Assembly (NCBI RefSeq): GCF_014203325.1
Contig: NZ_JACHIV010000001.1
Location: 4,217,501-4,281,500, forward strand
Reading direction: 5' to 3'
Origin: Saccharopolyspora gloriosae
GTDB lineage: Bacteria > Actinomycetota > Actinomycetes > Mycobacteriales > Pseudonocardiaceae
DNA length: 64,000 nt
Shown here: positions 15,186 to 24,281 of the stretch, piece after piece
Layout: every line of letters begins with the position of its first letter
Position numbering within the stretch: position 1 is the stretch's first letter
Notes under the pieces: model-generated
The model's input: the letters and a program-made list of their open reading frames with translations, nothing else
Told to the model about the DNA's origin: nothing
Databases searched by the model: none
Made by a program: the position numbers and the translations under genes

Positions 15186-16148
15186 TCAACCCGAGACGCC
15201 GGGGCGGTCGACGGCGAGCAGGGACTCGATCTCGTGCGCGTAGGGCATCGCCGCCGAACAGGCGAGCCGCGACGCCACCAGCGCCCCTGACGCGTTGGCG
15301 AACCGCATCGTGCGCGCCGGCCCCCACTCCGCGAGCAGCCCGTGACACAACGCGCCGCCGAACGCGTCGCCGGCGCCGAGCCCGTTGACGACCTCGACCG
15401 GAACCGGCGGCGCCACCACCTCGGCGGCGGCGGTGCGCGCGAGCACTCCCGCCGGCCCCTGCTTGACCACCGCCAGCTCCACGCCGGCCGCCAGCAGCGC
15501 GTCCGCCGCGGCGTCCGGATCGCGGGTGCCGACTGCTCGTTCGCACTCGTCGAGGTTGCCGACCGCCACGGTCGCGAACCGCAGCGCCCGCCGGTACCAG
15601 GAGGTCGCCTCGTCGTGATCGGCCCAGAACATCGGGCGCCAGTCCAGGTCGAACACGGTGTGCCCGCGCCGGGCCCGATGTTCCAGCGCGGCCAGCGTCG
15701 CCGACCGGCTCGGCTCTTCCGCGAGCCCGGTTCCGGTGATCCAGAAGATCCGCGCCCGGGCGATGGCGTCCAGGTCGAGCTCCCCGGAGCGGATCTCCAG
15801 ATCCGGCGCCTTGGGATATCTGTAGAAGTACAGCGGGAAGTCGTCGGGCGGGAACAGCTCGCAGAAGGTCACCGGCGTCGGATAGCGCTCGACGGGCGTG
15901 ACCCAGCGGTCGTCCACGCCGAACTCGCGCAACGCCCGGTGCACGTACTCGCCGAACGGATCGGCGCCGGTCCGGCTGATCACCGCGGTCGCCCGGCCGA
16001 GCCGGGAGGCCGCGACCGCGACGTTCGTGGCCGACCCGCCGAGGTACTTGCCGAACGTCTCCACCTGCGACAGCGGCACGCCAGTCTGCAGCGGGTACAC
16101 GTCGACCCCGATGCGGCCCATGGTGATGACGTCGAACGCGATGCCCAT
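15186..16148 (-). CDS. iolC: 5-dehydro-2-deoxygluconokinase IolC
   Basis: PfkB-family sugar kinase, 320 residues, phosphorylating 2-deoxy-5-keto-gluconate. The N-terminal MGRIGVDVYPLQTGVPL and the substrate-site GGSATNVAVAASRLG are characteristic of IolC. The C-terminal PfkB signature NGLGAGDAFGGALCHG contains the catalytic Asp. ATG 16148 is preceded by GGAGGTCAGAACTG. It is first in the leftward operon (iolC, aldolase, iolB, then iolD past a repeat). The promoter and operator lie about 210 bp upstream. Confidence 0.95.
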   Translation of the reverse strand: MGIAFDVITMGRIGVDVYPLQTGVPLSQVETFGKYLGGSATNVAVAASRLGRATAVISRTGADPFGEYVHRALREFGVDDRWVTPVERYPTPVTFCELFPPDDFPLYFYRYPKAPDLEIRSGELDLDAIARARIFWITGTGLAEEPSRSATLAALEHRARRGHTVFDLDWRPMFWADHDEATSWYRRALRFATVAVGNLDECERAVGTRDPDAAADALLAAGVELAVVKQGPAGVLARTAAAEVVAPPVPVEVVNGLGAGDAFGGALCHGLLAEWGPARTMRFANASGALVASRLACSAAMPYAHEIESLLAVDRPGVSG

Positions 16149-16355
16149 CAGTTCTGACCTCCGAACGGGACTAGGAGCGGAATCGGCGCGGAGCCGGGGA
16201 ATTCCTGGAAGTCGCCGCACGGCCCGGCGACGGCCGGAATTCCGGAGGCGAAGGGGTTCTCGGGCACCGGCGAGTCCGCCGGTGGGGCGATCGAGGGGTC
16301 GAGCCGCGGCGATCCGGATCGTCACCGGGCACCGGGGCCACGCGTTGTGATTTCG

Positions 16356-16406
16356 TGTCTACTCGGCCGAAATGCCGCCTGTCAATAGCATGTCCGGACA
16401 TACTTA
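16356..16406 (-). promoter_or_regulatory. iolC promoter with upstream operator
   Basis: On the minus strand the element TAAGTATGTCCGGAC (16392-16406) is followed after exactly 6 bases by a -35 TTGACA (16380-16385), an 18-bp spacer and a -10 TAGACA (16356-16361). The operator core ATGTCCGGACAT (16390-16401) is a perfect palindrome. The same 15-mer (one difference) plus the 6-base gap plus TTGACA occurs before iolE on the other strand (17406-17432). The GntR regulator encoded next door is the likely ligand. Confidence 0.7.
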
Positions 16407-16443
16407 CCTATGGGTGACACCCGACCTTGCTACCGTAAGGAAC

Positions 16444-17235
16444 GTGACCTCCATGCAGCAGCGATCCCGACGCGAGGCCGGGAAGTCCACCTGGAACCCG
16501 GCCAGCCGGGTCACCGTGGACCACGCCAGCCCCGTCCCGCTGTACCACCAGGTGGCCAGCCAGATCGAGGCCGCGATCGAATCCGGCGACCTCCCGGTCG
16601 GCACCCGGCTGGACAACGAGATCGAGCTGGCGGGCCACCTCGGGCTGTCCCGGCCGACGGTCCGCCAGGCCATCGGCTCGCTGGTCGACAAGGGCCTGGT
16701 CGTGCGCAAGCGCGGCGCGGGCACCCAGGTCGTGTTCAACAAGGTGAAGCGCTCCGTCGAGCTGAGCAGCCTGTTCGACGACCTCACCGAGATCGACCGG
16801 AAACCCAGCACCTACGTGCTGGTCAACGAAGTCGAACTGGTGCCGGACGCGCTCACCGGCACCCTCGGCCTCACCCGGACCGACAGCGTGCTGCACCTGG
16901 AGCGGGTCCGCTACGCCGCCGGGGAGCCGATAGCGCGGATGAACAACTTCCTGCCCGCGGAGCTGATCCACCCCTCGACCGACTCGCTGATCGAGCGCGG
17001 GCTCTACCAGCTGCTGCGCGGCGCGGGCGTGCCGCTGCACGCCGCGCGCCAGACGATCGGCGCCCGCGTGGCGACCAAGCAGGACGCCGAGCTGCTCGAC
17101 GAACCCGAGGGCGCCGCGCTGCTGACGATGGAACGCACCACCTACGACCAGTCCGGGCGGATCGTCGAGTACGGCTCGCACGTGTACCGCGCCTCCCGCT
17201 ACTCCTTCGACCTCTCCCTCCGCGGCGACATCTGA
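16444..17235 (+). CDS. GntR/HutC-family regulator of the iol cluster
   Basis: A 263-residue regulator with an N-terminal winged helix-turn-helix (PLYHQVASQIEAAI...GLSRPTVRQAIGSLVDKGLV) and a C-terminal UTRA effector domain (ending VYRASRYSFDLSL). It is the presumed inositol-responsive regulator, since it sits between the divergent iol arms beside the shared operators. The start is probably GTG 16444, which follows a TACCGT -10-like hexamer by seven bases and may be leaderless; ATG 16453 is the alternative. The operator palindrome at 16390-16401 lies about 45 bases upstream, so autoregulation is likely. Confidence 0.85.
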   Translation: MTSMQQRSRREAGKSTWNPASRVTVDHASPVPLYHQVASQIEAAIESGDLPVGTRLDNEIELAGHLGLSRPTVRQAIGSLVDKGLVVRKRGAGTQVVFNKVKRSVELSSLFDDLTEIDRKPSTYVLVNEVELVPDALTGTLGLTRTDSVLHLERVRYAAGEPIARMNNFLPAELIHPSTDSLIERGLYQLLRGAGVPLHAARQTIGARVATKQDAELLDEPEGAALLTMERTTYDQSGRIVEYGSHVYRASRYSFDLSLRGDI

Positions 17236-17632
17236 GCGCGACCCGCCGCCACGCCGCACCGCTGCCGATCACGCACGCCGCTCGACCCGCGCCTTCCTCG
17301 CCACCCCGGCCGAGTGACGCGGGCCCGCATCCGCGCACGGACTCCGAATCACCCGGACCTGCGCGGATTCACCGTCACGGCGACTTTCCGCGAATCATCC
17401 GTACGTAAGTATGTCAGGACCAAGTCTTGACAGGGCCGGGCCAGCCGGGGAAAACTACGGACACGGAGATCGGCGTCACAGTCGGCGCTCACGCGCACCT
17501 CGACCAGCACCTCTTCGCTCCGCGATTCCGCCCGCGCGAAATTCTCCGGGCCACGAACGGACATCCGCACCGGCTCCTCCGGTGCCGCAGATTCGGACTT
17601 CCGCCGCGACGCGGCAGCACAAGGAGATTTCG
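17236..17632 (+). promoter_or_regulatory. iolE promoter region with second IolR-type operator
   Basis: This 397-bp gap has no convincing gene. Operator TAAGTATGTCAGGAC lies at 17406-17420, then six bases, then -35 TTGACA at 17427-17432. A -10 is less clear (AAAACT or TACGGA near 17451-17459). The operator-to-(-35) layout is the same as at the iolC promoter. About 175-180 nt of untranslated leader would remain before iolE, ending in AAGGAG at 17621-17626. Confidence 0.6.
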
Positions 17633-18550
17633 ATGAGCAACGGCAATGCGGCCGAGGGCCGGCTGCGGGTCGGTTCGGCGCCGGACTCCTGGGGCGTCTG
17701 GTTCCCCCAGGACGAGCGGCAACCACCCTGGGAGCGCTTCCTGGACGAAGTGGCCGAGGCCGGGTACCGGTGGGTCGAACTCGGCCCGTACGGCTACCTG
17801 CCCACCGATCCGCGGCGGCTGCGGGACGAACTCGCCCGGCGGGAGCTGACCCTGTCGGCGGGCACCTGCTTCACCGCGTTCCACCGCGGCGACGTCTGGG
17901 ACGAGATGTGGGCGCACGTCCGCGAAGTCGCCGGGCTCACCGCGGCGCTCGGAGCCGGGCACCTCGTGGTCATCCCCGAGATGTGGCGCGACCAGGCCAG
18001 CGGCGAACAGCTCGAGGACCGCGCGCTCGACGACGACGCGTGGCGCTCGCTGGGCGCCGGCATCGACCGGCTCGCCAGAGCGGTGCACGAAGAATTCGGG
18101 CTGGGACTGCGGTTCCACCCGCACGCCGACAGCCACGTCGACACCCAGCCGAACGTGGAGCGGTTCCTGGAGATGACCGATCCCGACCTGGTGAAGTTGT
18201 GCTTGGACACCGGGCACATCTCCTATTGCGGCGGGAACAACCTGGAGCTGATCGAGAAGTACCCGAGCCGCATCGGCTACCTGCACCTCAAGCAGGTGGA
18301 TCCGCGGGTGCTGGCCGGGGTGCGGGACGAGGACCTGCCGTTCGGCCCGGCGGTGCGGCGCGGCGTGATGTGTGAGCCGCCGAACGGGGTTCCGGAACTG
18401 GAACCGATCATCCAGGCCACCGGAGATCTCGACGCCGACCTGTTCGCCATCGTCGAGCAGGACCTCTACCCGTGCGACCCGGAGGTACCGCTGCCCATCG
18501 CGCGACGCACTCGGGACTTCCTGACCCGTTGCGGAGCGGGCACCGGCTGA
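17633..18550 (+). CDS. iolE: IolE-type inosose dehydratase / sugar phosphate isomerase-epimerase
   Basis: Xylose-isomerase-like TIM-barrel protein of 305 residues. Motifs include GSAPDSWGVWFPQDERQ at the N-terminus, a metal-site Glu in VVIPEMWRD, HPHADSHVDT, and LCLDTGHISYCGG with the conserved Asp/His, all as in IolE and related inosose dehydratases. It would dehydrate 2-keto-myo-inositol to the dione that IolD cleaves. The start ATG 17633 has AAGGAG six bases upstream. An inosose isomerase (IolI-like) role is possible, but the full metal site and cluster logic favour the dehydratase. Confidence 0.85.
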   Translation: MSNGNAAEGRLRVGSAPDSWGVWFPQDERQPPWERFLDEVAEAGYRWVELGPYGYLPTDPRRLRDELARRELTLSAGTCFTAFHRGDVWDEMWAHVREVAGLTAALGAGHLVVIPEMWRDQASGEQLEDRALDDDAWRSLGAGIDRLARAVHEEFGLGLRFHPHADSHVDTQPNVERFLEMTDPDLVKLCLDTGHISYCGGNNLELIEKYPSRIGYLHLKQVDPRVLAGVRDEDLPFGPAVRRGVMCEPPNGVPELEPIIQATGDLDADLFAIVEQDLYPCDPEVPLPIARRTRDFLTRCGAGTG

Positions 18551-18817
18551 GGGTTCCCGTCGGCCCGGGAATGGTTGCTGCGCCGCGAGATCCGGCACCG
18601 CGCTACCGATGATCACTGACCAATCCACTGTGGACCGACTGCTGATCGACCCCGCAACCGGCCCGCCAGGCGCTGTCGCCCGTCCTGCGTGGAGCAGGAT
18701 GACAGCATGACGCCCGACGGGCATTCACCCCGTCAGCGGCACTATCGACACCGGCCGAGTTCGGCCACGAGGAAGACGGCCGACGAATCCGGCCGCGCGG
18801 TGAGAACTGAGAGGCCG

Positions 18818-20221
18818 ATGGTGGCGAATACGCTCTCGAACGACGGGCCCGGCGGCCCGACCGATGCCGCCGCGGTGCGCAAGGCCAAGCGCTTCATCCT
18901 GCTGGTCGCGGTGATCTCCGCGCTGGGTGGTGCGCTGTTCGGCTACGACACCGGCGTGATCTCCGGTGCCTTGCTGTTCATGACGCCGCAGTTCGGGCTC
19001 ACCCCGTTCCTGGAAGGTCTGGTCACCAGCGCGCTGCTGATCGGCGCCGCCGCGGGTGCGCTGTTCGGCGGCCGGATCGCCGACCGCGCCGGGCGACGGC
19101 CGCTGCTGATCGGCACCGCGGTGGTGTTCGTGGTGGGCACGCTCGGGTCGGCGTTGACCCCGGACGTCCCGATCCTCGTGCTCTCCCGCGTGGTGCTGGG
19201 AATCGCGGTGGGCGCCGCATCGGTGGTGGTGCCGCTCTACATCTCGGAGATGGCGCCCGCACACGTGCGCGGCAGCCTCGTCACGTTCAACGGTCTGATG
19301 ATCGTCACCGGGCAGCTGGCGGCCTACATCGTGAACGCGCTGCTAGCGGAGGCGGGCGCGTGGCGCTGGATGCTCGGCCTCGCGACCATCCCGGCGGTGC
19401 TGCTGGGCGTGGGCATGGTGTTCTTGCCGGACAGCCCCCGCTGGTACGCGAGCAAGGACCGGTTCGACGAAGCCCGCGGCGTGCTGCACCGGGGCCGCTC
19501 GCACGACGAGGCCGAACGGGAACTCGCGCAGATCACCACGGCCAACGAGCAGGAGTCCGCGGCCCGCGGCTGGCGGGAACTGCGGTCGCGGTGGCTGCGC
19601 AGGCTGTTCTTCATCGGCATCGGGCTGGCGGTGGTGCAGCAGATCACCGGCGTGAACACGATCATCTACTTCGCGCCGATGCTGTTGACGCAGACCGGCC
19701 TGGGCGAGGTCGCCTCCATCGTGGCGACCATCTCGATCGGCGTCATCTCGGTGCTGGCCGCGCTCGTCGGTCTGCTGCTGATGGACCGCGTGGGCAGGCG
19801 ACCACTGCTGATCACCGGGCAGGTCGGGGTGACCGGGTGCCTGGTGCTGCTGGGCCTCGCGTTCCTGCTGCCCGCCGGGGCGACCTGGGTCAGCTACCTG
19901 ACCCTCGGCCTGATGGTCGTCTACATGGCGTTCCAGCAGAGCAGCGTCAGCACCGTGACCTGGCTGATGATCACCGAGCTGTTCCCGCTGAAGATCCGCG
20001 GGTTCGCGATGGGCATCGCGGTGCTGGTGCTGTGGTTGACGAACTTCGTGGTGGCGCTGGTGTTCCCGCCGATGGTGGCGACGCTCGGCGGCAGCGCGAC
20101 CTTCTGGGTGTTCGCGGCGCTGGGCGTCGGGTCGCTGGTGTTCAGCGTGCGGCTCGTGCCGGAGACGAAGGGCCGCAGCCTGGAGGAACTGGAAGCGGAC
20201 ATGCGGCTGCGCTACGCGTAG
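18818..20221 (+). CDS. MFS sugar porter, probable myo-inositol importer
   Basis: A 12-helix major facilitator of the sugar-porter family, 467 residues. Diagnostic motifs are FGYDTGVISGA (41-51), a loop DRAGRRP, PDSPRWY in the central loop, DRVGRRPLL in the second half, and the C-terminal VPETKGRSLEELE. Position between iolE and iolG argues for proton-coupled inositol uptake (IolT-like). The chosen ATG 18818 follows GAGAGG; the frame stays open to 18689, but that stretch has poor coding character. It lies 267 bp after iolE and 26 bp before iolG. Confidence 0.9.
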   Translation: MVANTLSNDGPGGPTDAAAVRKAKRFILLVAVISALGGALFGYDTGVISGALLFMTPQFGLTPFLEGLVTSALLIGAAAGALFGGRIADRAGRRPLLIGTAVVFVVGTLGSALTPDVPILVLSRVVLGIAVGAASVVVPLYISEMAPAHVRGSLVTFNGLMIVTGQLAAYIVNALLAEAGAWRWMLGLATIPAVLLGVGMVFLPDSPRWYASKDRFDEARGVLHRGRSHDEAERELAQITTANEQESAARGWRELRSRWLRRLFFIGIGLAVVQQITGVNTIIYFAPMLLTQTGLGEVASIVATISIGVISVLAALVGLLLMDRVGRRPLLITGQVGVTGCLVLLGLAFLLPAGATWVSYLTLGLMVVYMAFQQSSVSTVTWLMITELFPLKIRGFAMGIAVLVLWLTNFVVALVFPPMVATLGGSATFWVFAALGVGSLVFSVRLVPETKGRSLEELEADMRLRYA

Positions 20222-20247
20222 CGCAGGACCCGGACGAAGGGACGACG

Positions 20248-21264
20248 ATGCGGTTAGGACTGATCGGCACCGGCCGGATCGGCACCATGCACGCCCGCAC
20301 CCTGCTGAACGTGGACGGCGTGACCGACCTCCGGATCACCGATGCCTTGCCCGAACGCGCGAGCCGGCTCGCCGACGAACTCCGATCCGAAGGCTGGGCG
20401 GCCGAAGCCGCAGGCACCTCCGACGACCTCTACTCCGGCGGGGTGGACGCCGTGGTGATCACCGCGGCCACCCACGCGCACGCCGCGCTGATCCACGCGG
20501 CCCTGGACCGCGAAGTGCCGGTGTTCTGCGAGAAACCCGTAGCGCTGGACGCGCCCGGCACCCGCGAGGTCGTCGAGCACGACGAGGCGGTGCGCACTCC
20601 GCTGCAGATCGGGTTCCAGCGCCGCTACGACGCGGGATACCGCGCGGCGCGCGACGCGATCCGCAGCGGACGGCTCGGCTGGCTGCACACGCTCCGCGCG
20701 GTCACCGGGGACCAGGACCCGCCGCCCGCGGAGTACATCGCCACGTCCGGCGGACTGTTCCGGGACTGCAGCATCCACGACTTCGACGTGCTGCGTTGGA
20801 TCACCGGCCGCGAGGTCGTCTCGGTGTACGCGCGGGGCGCCAACCGGGGCGCCGACTTCTTCGCCGCAGGCGATGACGTGGACACCGGCGCGGCGTTGCT
20901 GGAGTTCGACGACGGGTTGCTGGCCACGGCCACCGCCACCCGCTACAACGGCGCGGGGCACGACGTGCGGCTGGAGGTCTGCGGCTCGCGGGACGCGGTG
21001 TTCGTCGGCAACGACGACCGCGCACCGCTGCCGTCGGCCGAACAGGGCGTGACGTGGCCGTCGGCCGAGCCGTACCGCACGTTCCTGGAACGGTTCCGCA
21101 GCGCCTACGTCGCGGAGCTCACCGAGTTCGTCGAGGTCGCCGCGGGCCGCAGACCGAATCCGTGCACCGCCGCCGAAGCGCTGGAGGCGCTGTACGTGGC
21201 CGAGGCCTGCGACCTGTCCCGCCGGACGGGGCGGCCGGTGACCATCGAGGAGGTGCGCGGCTGA
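20248..21264 (+). CDS. iolG: Inositol 2-dehydrogenase IolG (Gfo/Idh/MocA family)
   Basis: NAD-dependent oxidoreductase of 338 residues catalysing the first step, myo-inositol to 2-keto-myo-inositol. The Rossmann GTGRIG lies at 7-12 and the EKP motif with the catalytic Lys at 95-97. GGLFRDCSIHDFDVLRW carries the conserved Asp173 and His177. The stop is followed by a 76-bp gap to PhoD. The start is ATG 20248, with GAAGGGACG upstream. Related scyllo-inositol dehydrogenases share the fold, so exact stereospecificity is inferred from context. Confidence 0.92.
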   Translation: MRLGLIGTGRIGTMHARTLLNVDGVTDLRITDALPERASRLADELRSEGWAAEAAGTSDDLYSGGVDAVVITAATHAHAALIHAALDREVPVFCEKPVALDAPGTREVVEHDEAVRTPLQIGFQRRYDAGYRAARDAIRSGRLGWLHTLRAVTGDQDPPPAEYIATSGGLFRDCSIHDFDVLRWITGREVVSVYARGANRGADFFAAGDDVDTGAALLEFDDGLLATATATRYNGAGHDVRLEVCGSRDAVFVGNDDRAPLPSAEQGVTWPSAEPYRTFLERFRSAYVAELTEFVEVAAGRRPNPCTAAEALEALYVAEACDLSRRTGRPVTIEEVRG

Positions 21265-21340
21265 GTCGCCGGACGATCGGCGCGGGGCTCCGGGCGCACG
21301 AGCGCTTTCACCGCGCCCTCCGGTGCTGTATGCAAGGCCC

Positions 21341-23044
21341 GTGACGAATGTGGTGCTGGGGCCGATCCTCCGCTACACCGACGACACGTCGGCGACGGTG
21401 TGGCTGGAGCTGGACGCGGCCTGCACGGTCGAAGTGCTCGGCAACGCCGTCGACACCTTCCAGGTCGGCGGGCACCACTACGCCCTCGTCCCGATCCGCG
21501 GCCTGCTGCCCGGCACGTCGACGCCGTACGACGTGCGGGTGGACGGCACGCCGGCCTGGCCGGTCCCCGGCGACACGCACCCGCCGAGCCGGATCCGCAC
21601 GGTGCCGCGCGGGGCGAAGGCCCGGCTGCTGTTCGGGTCGTGCCGGTTCGGACCGACCGAGGACGCCGCACGGCGCCGCGCGCTGGGTCCGGACGCGTTG
21701 GAGTCCTGCGCACGACGGCTGATGGACGCGCCGGAGCGGCACTGGCCGGACGCCATGCTGTTCCTCGGTGATCAGGTCTACGCCGACCAGACCGCACCGC
21801 AGGTGCGCCGGGAGCTCGCGCAGCGACGCGACCTGTCCGAACCGCCCGGCGAGGAGATCGCGGACTTCGAGGAGTACACCGCGCTCTACCGGTACGGCTG
21901 GGGCGATCCGCTGGTGCGGTGGCTGCTGTCCACCGTGCCCAGCATGATGATCTTCGACGACCACGACGTCCGGGACGACTGGAACACCTCGCTGGAGTGG
22001 CGCACCGCGATGGCCGCCGAGCCGTGGTGGCGGGAGCGCCTGCTCGGCGGGCTCGTCTCCTACTGGGTTTACCAGCACATCGGCAACCTCGGCCCGGACG
22101 ACCTGGAGCAGGACCCGACCTACTTGGCGGTGCTGGCGGCGGGCCGGGCCGGTGACGCGTTGCCGGTGCTGCGCGAGTTCGCGGCGGGCGCCGACATCGA
22201 ACTCCGCGCGCCGCAGGCCGCGCCGGGCCAGGCCCACGGGCGGTACAAGAACGTGCGTTGGAGCTACCGCCGCGACCTCGGATCGCTGCGGTTGATCGTG
22301 CTGGACACCCGCGCGGGCCGGATCTTGGAGGGCGGCGAACGCGCGATGCTCTCCGAGATCGACTTCGCCTGGCTGCGCGCTCAACTGCGCGTCGACGCGG
22401 ACGCGGCCGAGCCTGCGGGCGTGTCCGGGGACGCGGCACCCGCGGTTCGCGGCGACGCGCACGAGCACGTGGTGGTCGCGACCTCGCTGCCGTGGCTGCT
22501 GCCGCACGCCGTGCACCACCTGCAGTCCTGGAACGAGGCGGCCTGCTCCGACCGGGGGCGGTGGCCGAAGCTCGCCGAACGGATCCGCCAAGCGGGCGAC
22601 CTGGAGCATTGGGCCGCGTTCCGCGCTTCCTTCGACCGGCTCACCGGGGTGCTGCGCGACGCGGCGGATCGATCGGGGACGGCTTCGGTGTCCGTGCTGT
22701 CCGGGGACGTGCACCACAGCTACCTGGCGGAGGCCGAGTTCACCCCGCCGACGCGGTCCCGCGTGGTGCAGGTGACGTGCTCACCGCTGCACAACGCCAC
22801 TCCCCCGCACCTGACGGTGCCGCTGCGCATGGCCTGGTCCCGGTTGCTCACCGGCGTGTTCCGGAGGCTGGCCGGACGAGCCGGGGTTCCGCCGGTCCCG
22901 CTGCGCTGGACGAAGTCGACGGGCCCGTACTTCGGCAACATGGTCGGGCTCCTGGACGCGGACGGCGAACACGCCCTGCTCTCCCTGCAACGAGCCGACG
23001 ACGACGGCGGCCTCACCACGATCCACCGCTCCCGCCTCACCTGA
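21341..23044 (+). CDS. PhoD-like alkaline phosphatase/phosphodiesterase
   Basis: Metallophosphatase of the PhoD family (567 residues). It has an N-terminal fibronectin-like domain (VTNVVLGPILRYTDDTSATVWLE...) followed by the catalytic domain, with LLFGSCRF, LFLGDQVYAD, MIFDDHDVRDDWN and SGDVHHSYLAE metal-site motifs. No Tat or Sec signal peptide is visible, so it may be cytoplasmic, as in many actinobacterial homologues. Two GTG starts are possible: 21341 is used here, and 21323 adds six residues. It is transcribed away from iolG and ends at repeat copy C. Confidence 0.88.
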   Translation: MTNVVLGPILRYTDDTSATVWLELDAACTVEVLGNAVDTFQVGGHHYALVPIRGLLPGTSTPYDVRVDGTPAWPVPGDTHPPSRIRTVPRGAKARLLFGSCRFGPTEDAARRRALGPDALESCARRLMDAPERHWPDAMLFLGDQVYADQTAPQVRRELAQRRDLSEPPGEEIADFEEYTALYRYGWGDPLVRWLLSTVPSMMIFDDHDVRDDWNTSLEWRTAMAAEPWWRERLLGGLVSYWVYQHIGNLGPDDLEQDPTYLAVLAAGRAGDALPVLREFAAGADIELRAPQAAPGQAHGRYKNVRWSYRRDLGSLRLIVLDTRAGRILEGGERAMLSEIDFAWLRAQLRVDADAAEPAGVSGDAAPAVRGDAHEHVVVATSLPWLLPHAVHHLQSWNEAACSDRGRWPKLAERIRQAGDLEHWAAFRASFDRLTGVLRDAADRSGTASVSVLSGDVHHSYLAEAEFTPPTRSRVVQVTCSPLHNATPPHLTVPLRMAWSRLLTGVFRRLAGRAGVPPVPLRWTKSTGPYFGNMVGLLDADGEHALLSLQRADDDGGLTTIHRSRLT

Positions 23045-23079
23045 CGATTCCTCGCCCCGGCTTCCGGTCTTCACCTCGG

Positions 23080-23235
23080 CAGCGGCGAAGCCGCTGATCA
23101 GCGACCACCAGACCAAACCGACCACCAGCGGGTTCTCAGCGGCTTCCTCGCGAGGACGGTGATTTCGCGGGTGGCGGAGCCACCCGAAAAATCGATCCCG
23201 CGGCGAGGGAGCCGCTGAGATTCCGCTACCCGCCC
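23080..23235 (-). repeat. Palindromic intergenic repeat, copy C (type 2)
   Basis: Outer arms 23135-23151 and 23203-23219 pair over 16 of 17 positions with variable core CGGCTTC. The inner stem has diverged to GATTTCG/CGAAAAATC but still closes a GGTGGC-gga-GCCACC tip. A tail AGCGGC-gaa-GCCGCT lies at about 23082-23097. It fills the gap between the convergent PhoD and SGNH-lipase genes. Confidence 0.75.
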
Positions 23236-23271
23236 CCTGCGCGGGCCGAGATCGAAAACAGGTTCGTTCCG

Positions 23272-24093
23272 CTACCCGAGCACCTCGGCCGCGGAGCCGA
23301 CGGCGGAGGAAACCGTGGGGAGGTAGCCGTCGGCATGGCCGGAGACGTTGGGGTGGAACGACTCCTGCAACGGGGTGCTCGGACCGTTGATCCACTCCGG
23401 ATCGCCGCAGACGCCGTGCCCGTCGAAGGAGTCGCGCGGGTCGGCGTAGGCGAACCCGGCGGCCTGGGCCTGCTCGGAGATCACTTCGGCGAGCACGTCG
23501 GCACCAGCGTTGATCTGCTCCCGCTTGGCGTCGGTGAAGCCGGGGATGCCGCAGTCGCCGAGTTCGGTGATCCGCGGGTAGCCGACGACGACGATCTCCG
23601 CGTTGGGCGCGGCGGAACGGATGCCCGCGTAGGTGGCGTCGAGCTTGGCGGGCAGTTCGTCGCGGGTCTGCGCCTCCCCCTCGGCGACAGCGCCTTCGCA
23701 GGCTTCGTCGTTGCCGAGCAGGCAGTTCTGGATGACCTTGGCGAAGCCGATGTCGTTGCCGCCGATCTGCACCGTGACCAGCGTGGTGTCCGCCGACAGC
23801 GACCCGAGCTGATCGGCGTTGAGGTCGTCGGTGGTGGCGCCCGAGCAGGCGTCGAAGGAGAACGAGGTGGCGCCGTTGGCGTCGGCCAGCAGCTGCGGGT
23901 AGGCCTTGGGGCTGCGCAGGCAGTCCCCGCTGTCCTCGAAGTAGTCCCTGGTTCCCGTGCCCGAAGCGAACGAGTCGCCCAGCGCCACGTAGTTCGTGTC
24001 GGCCTGCGCCGCGAACGCCGGCGCCCCGATCATGGATGTTCCGATGACTACGGTCGCCGCGACGGCACGCGCGACCCCCCGAATGTGACGCAT
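23272..24093 (-). CDS. Secreted SGNH-family lipase/esterase
   Basis: A 273-residue exported hydrolase. The signal peptide is residues 1 to about 29 (basic MRHIRGVARA, hydrophobic core, APAFA-A cleavage site). Block I GDSF has nucleophile Ser41, the oxyanion GGND is at 111-114, and the catalytic His is in FHPN at 247. Six cysteines (58, 83, 124, 132, 181, 229) would form three disulfides, as in the Streptomyces extracellular lipases of this family. GGAGG lies just upstream of ATG 24093. The substrate is probably acyl esters of lipids; phospholipase activity is possible. Confidence 0.92.
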   Translation of the reverse strand: MRHIRGVARAVAATVVIGTSMIGAPAFAAQADTNYVALGDSFASGTGTRDYFEDSGDCLRSPKAYPQLLADANGATSFSFDACSGATTDDLNADQLGSLSADTTLVTVQIGGNDIGFAKVIQNCLLGNDEACEGAVAEGEAQTRDELPAKLDATYAGIRSAAPNAEIVVVGYPRITELGDCGIPGFTDAKREQINAGADVLAEVISEQAQAAGFAYADPRDSFDGHGVCGDPEWINGPSTPLQESFHPNVSGHADGYLPTVSSAVGSAAEVLG

Positions 24094-24281
24094 GGATCCT
24101 CCGAACGAACTCTCCGACCCCAGAACTCGGATGTTCCGGCTGGGATCGATTGAACGTCCCCAATCGACCACATCCACCAGGTTGGCGAATTGCCGACACG
24201 CGTCATTTTCACCGTCGAATCAAGAAGGAACCAAAAGCCCGAAGTAAATTCCCCGATCAGGTGGATTCGATTCGAATTCGA

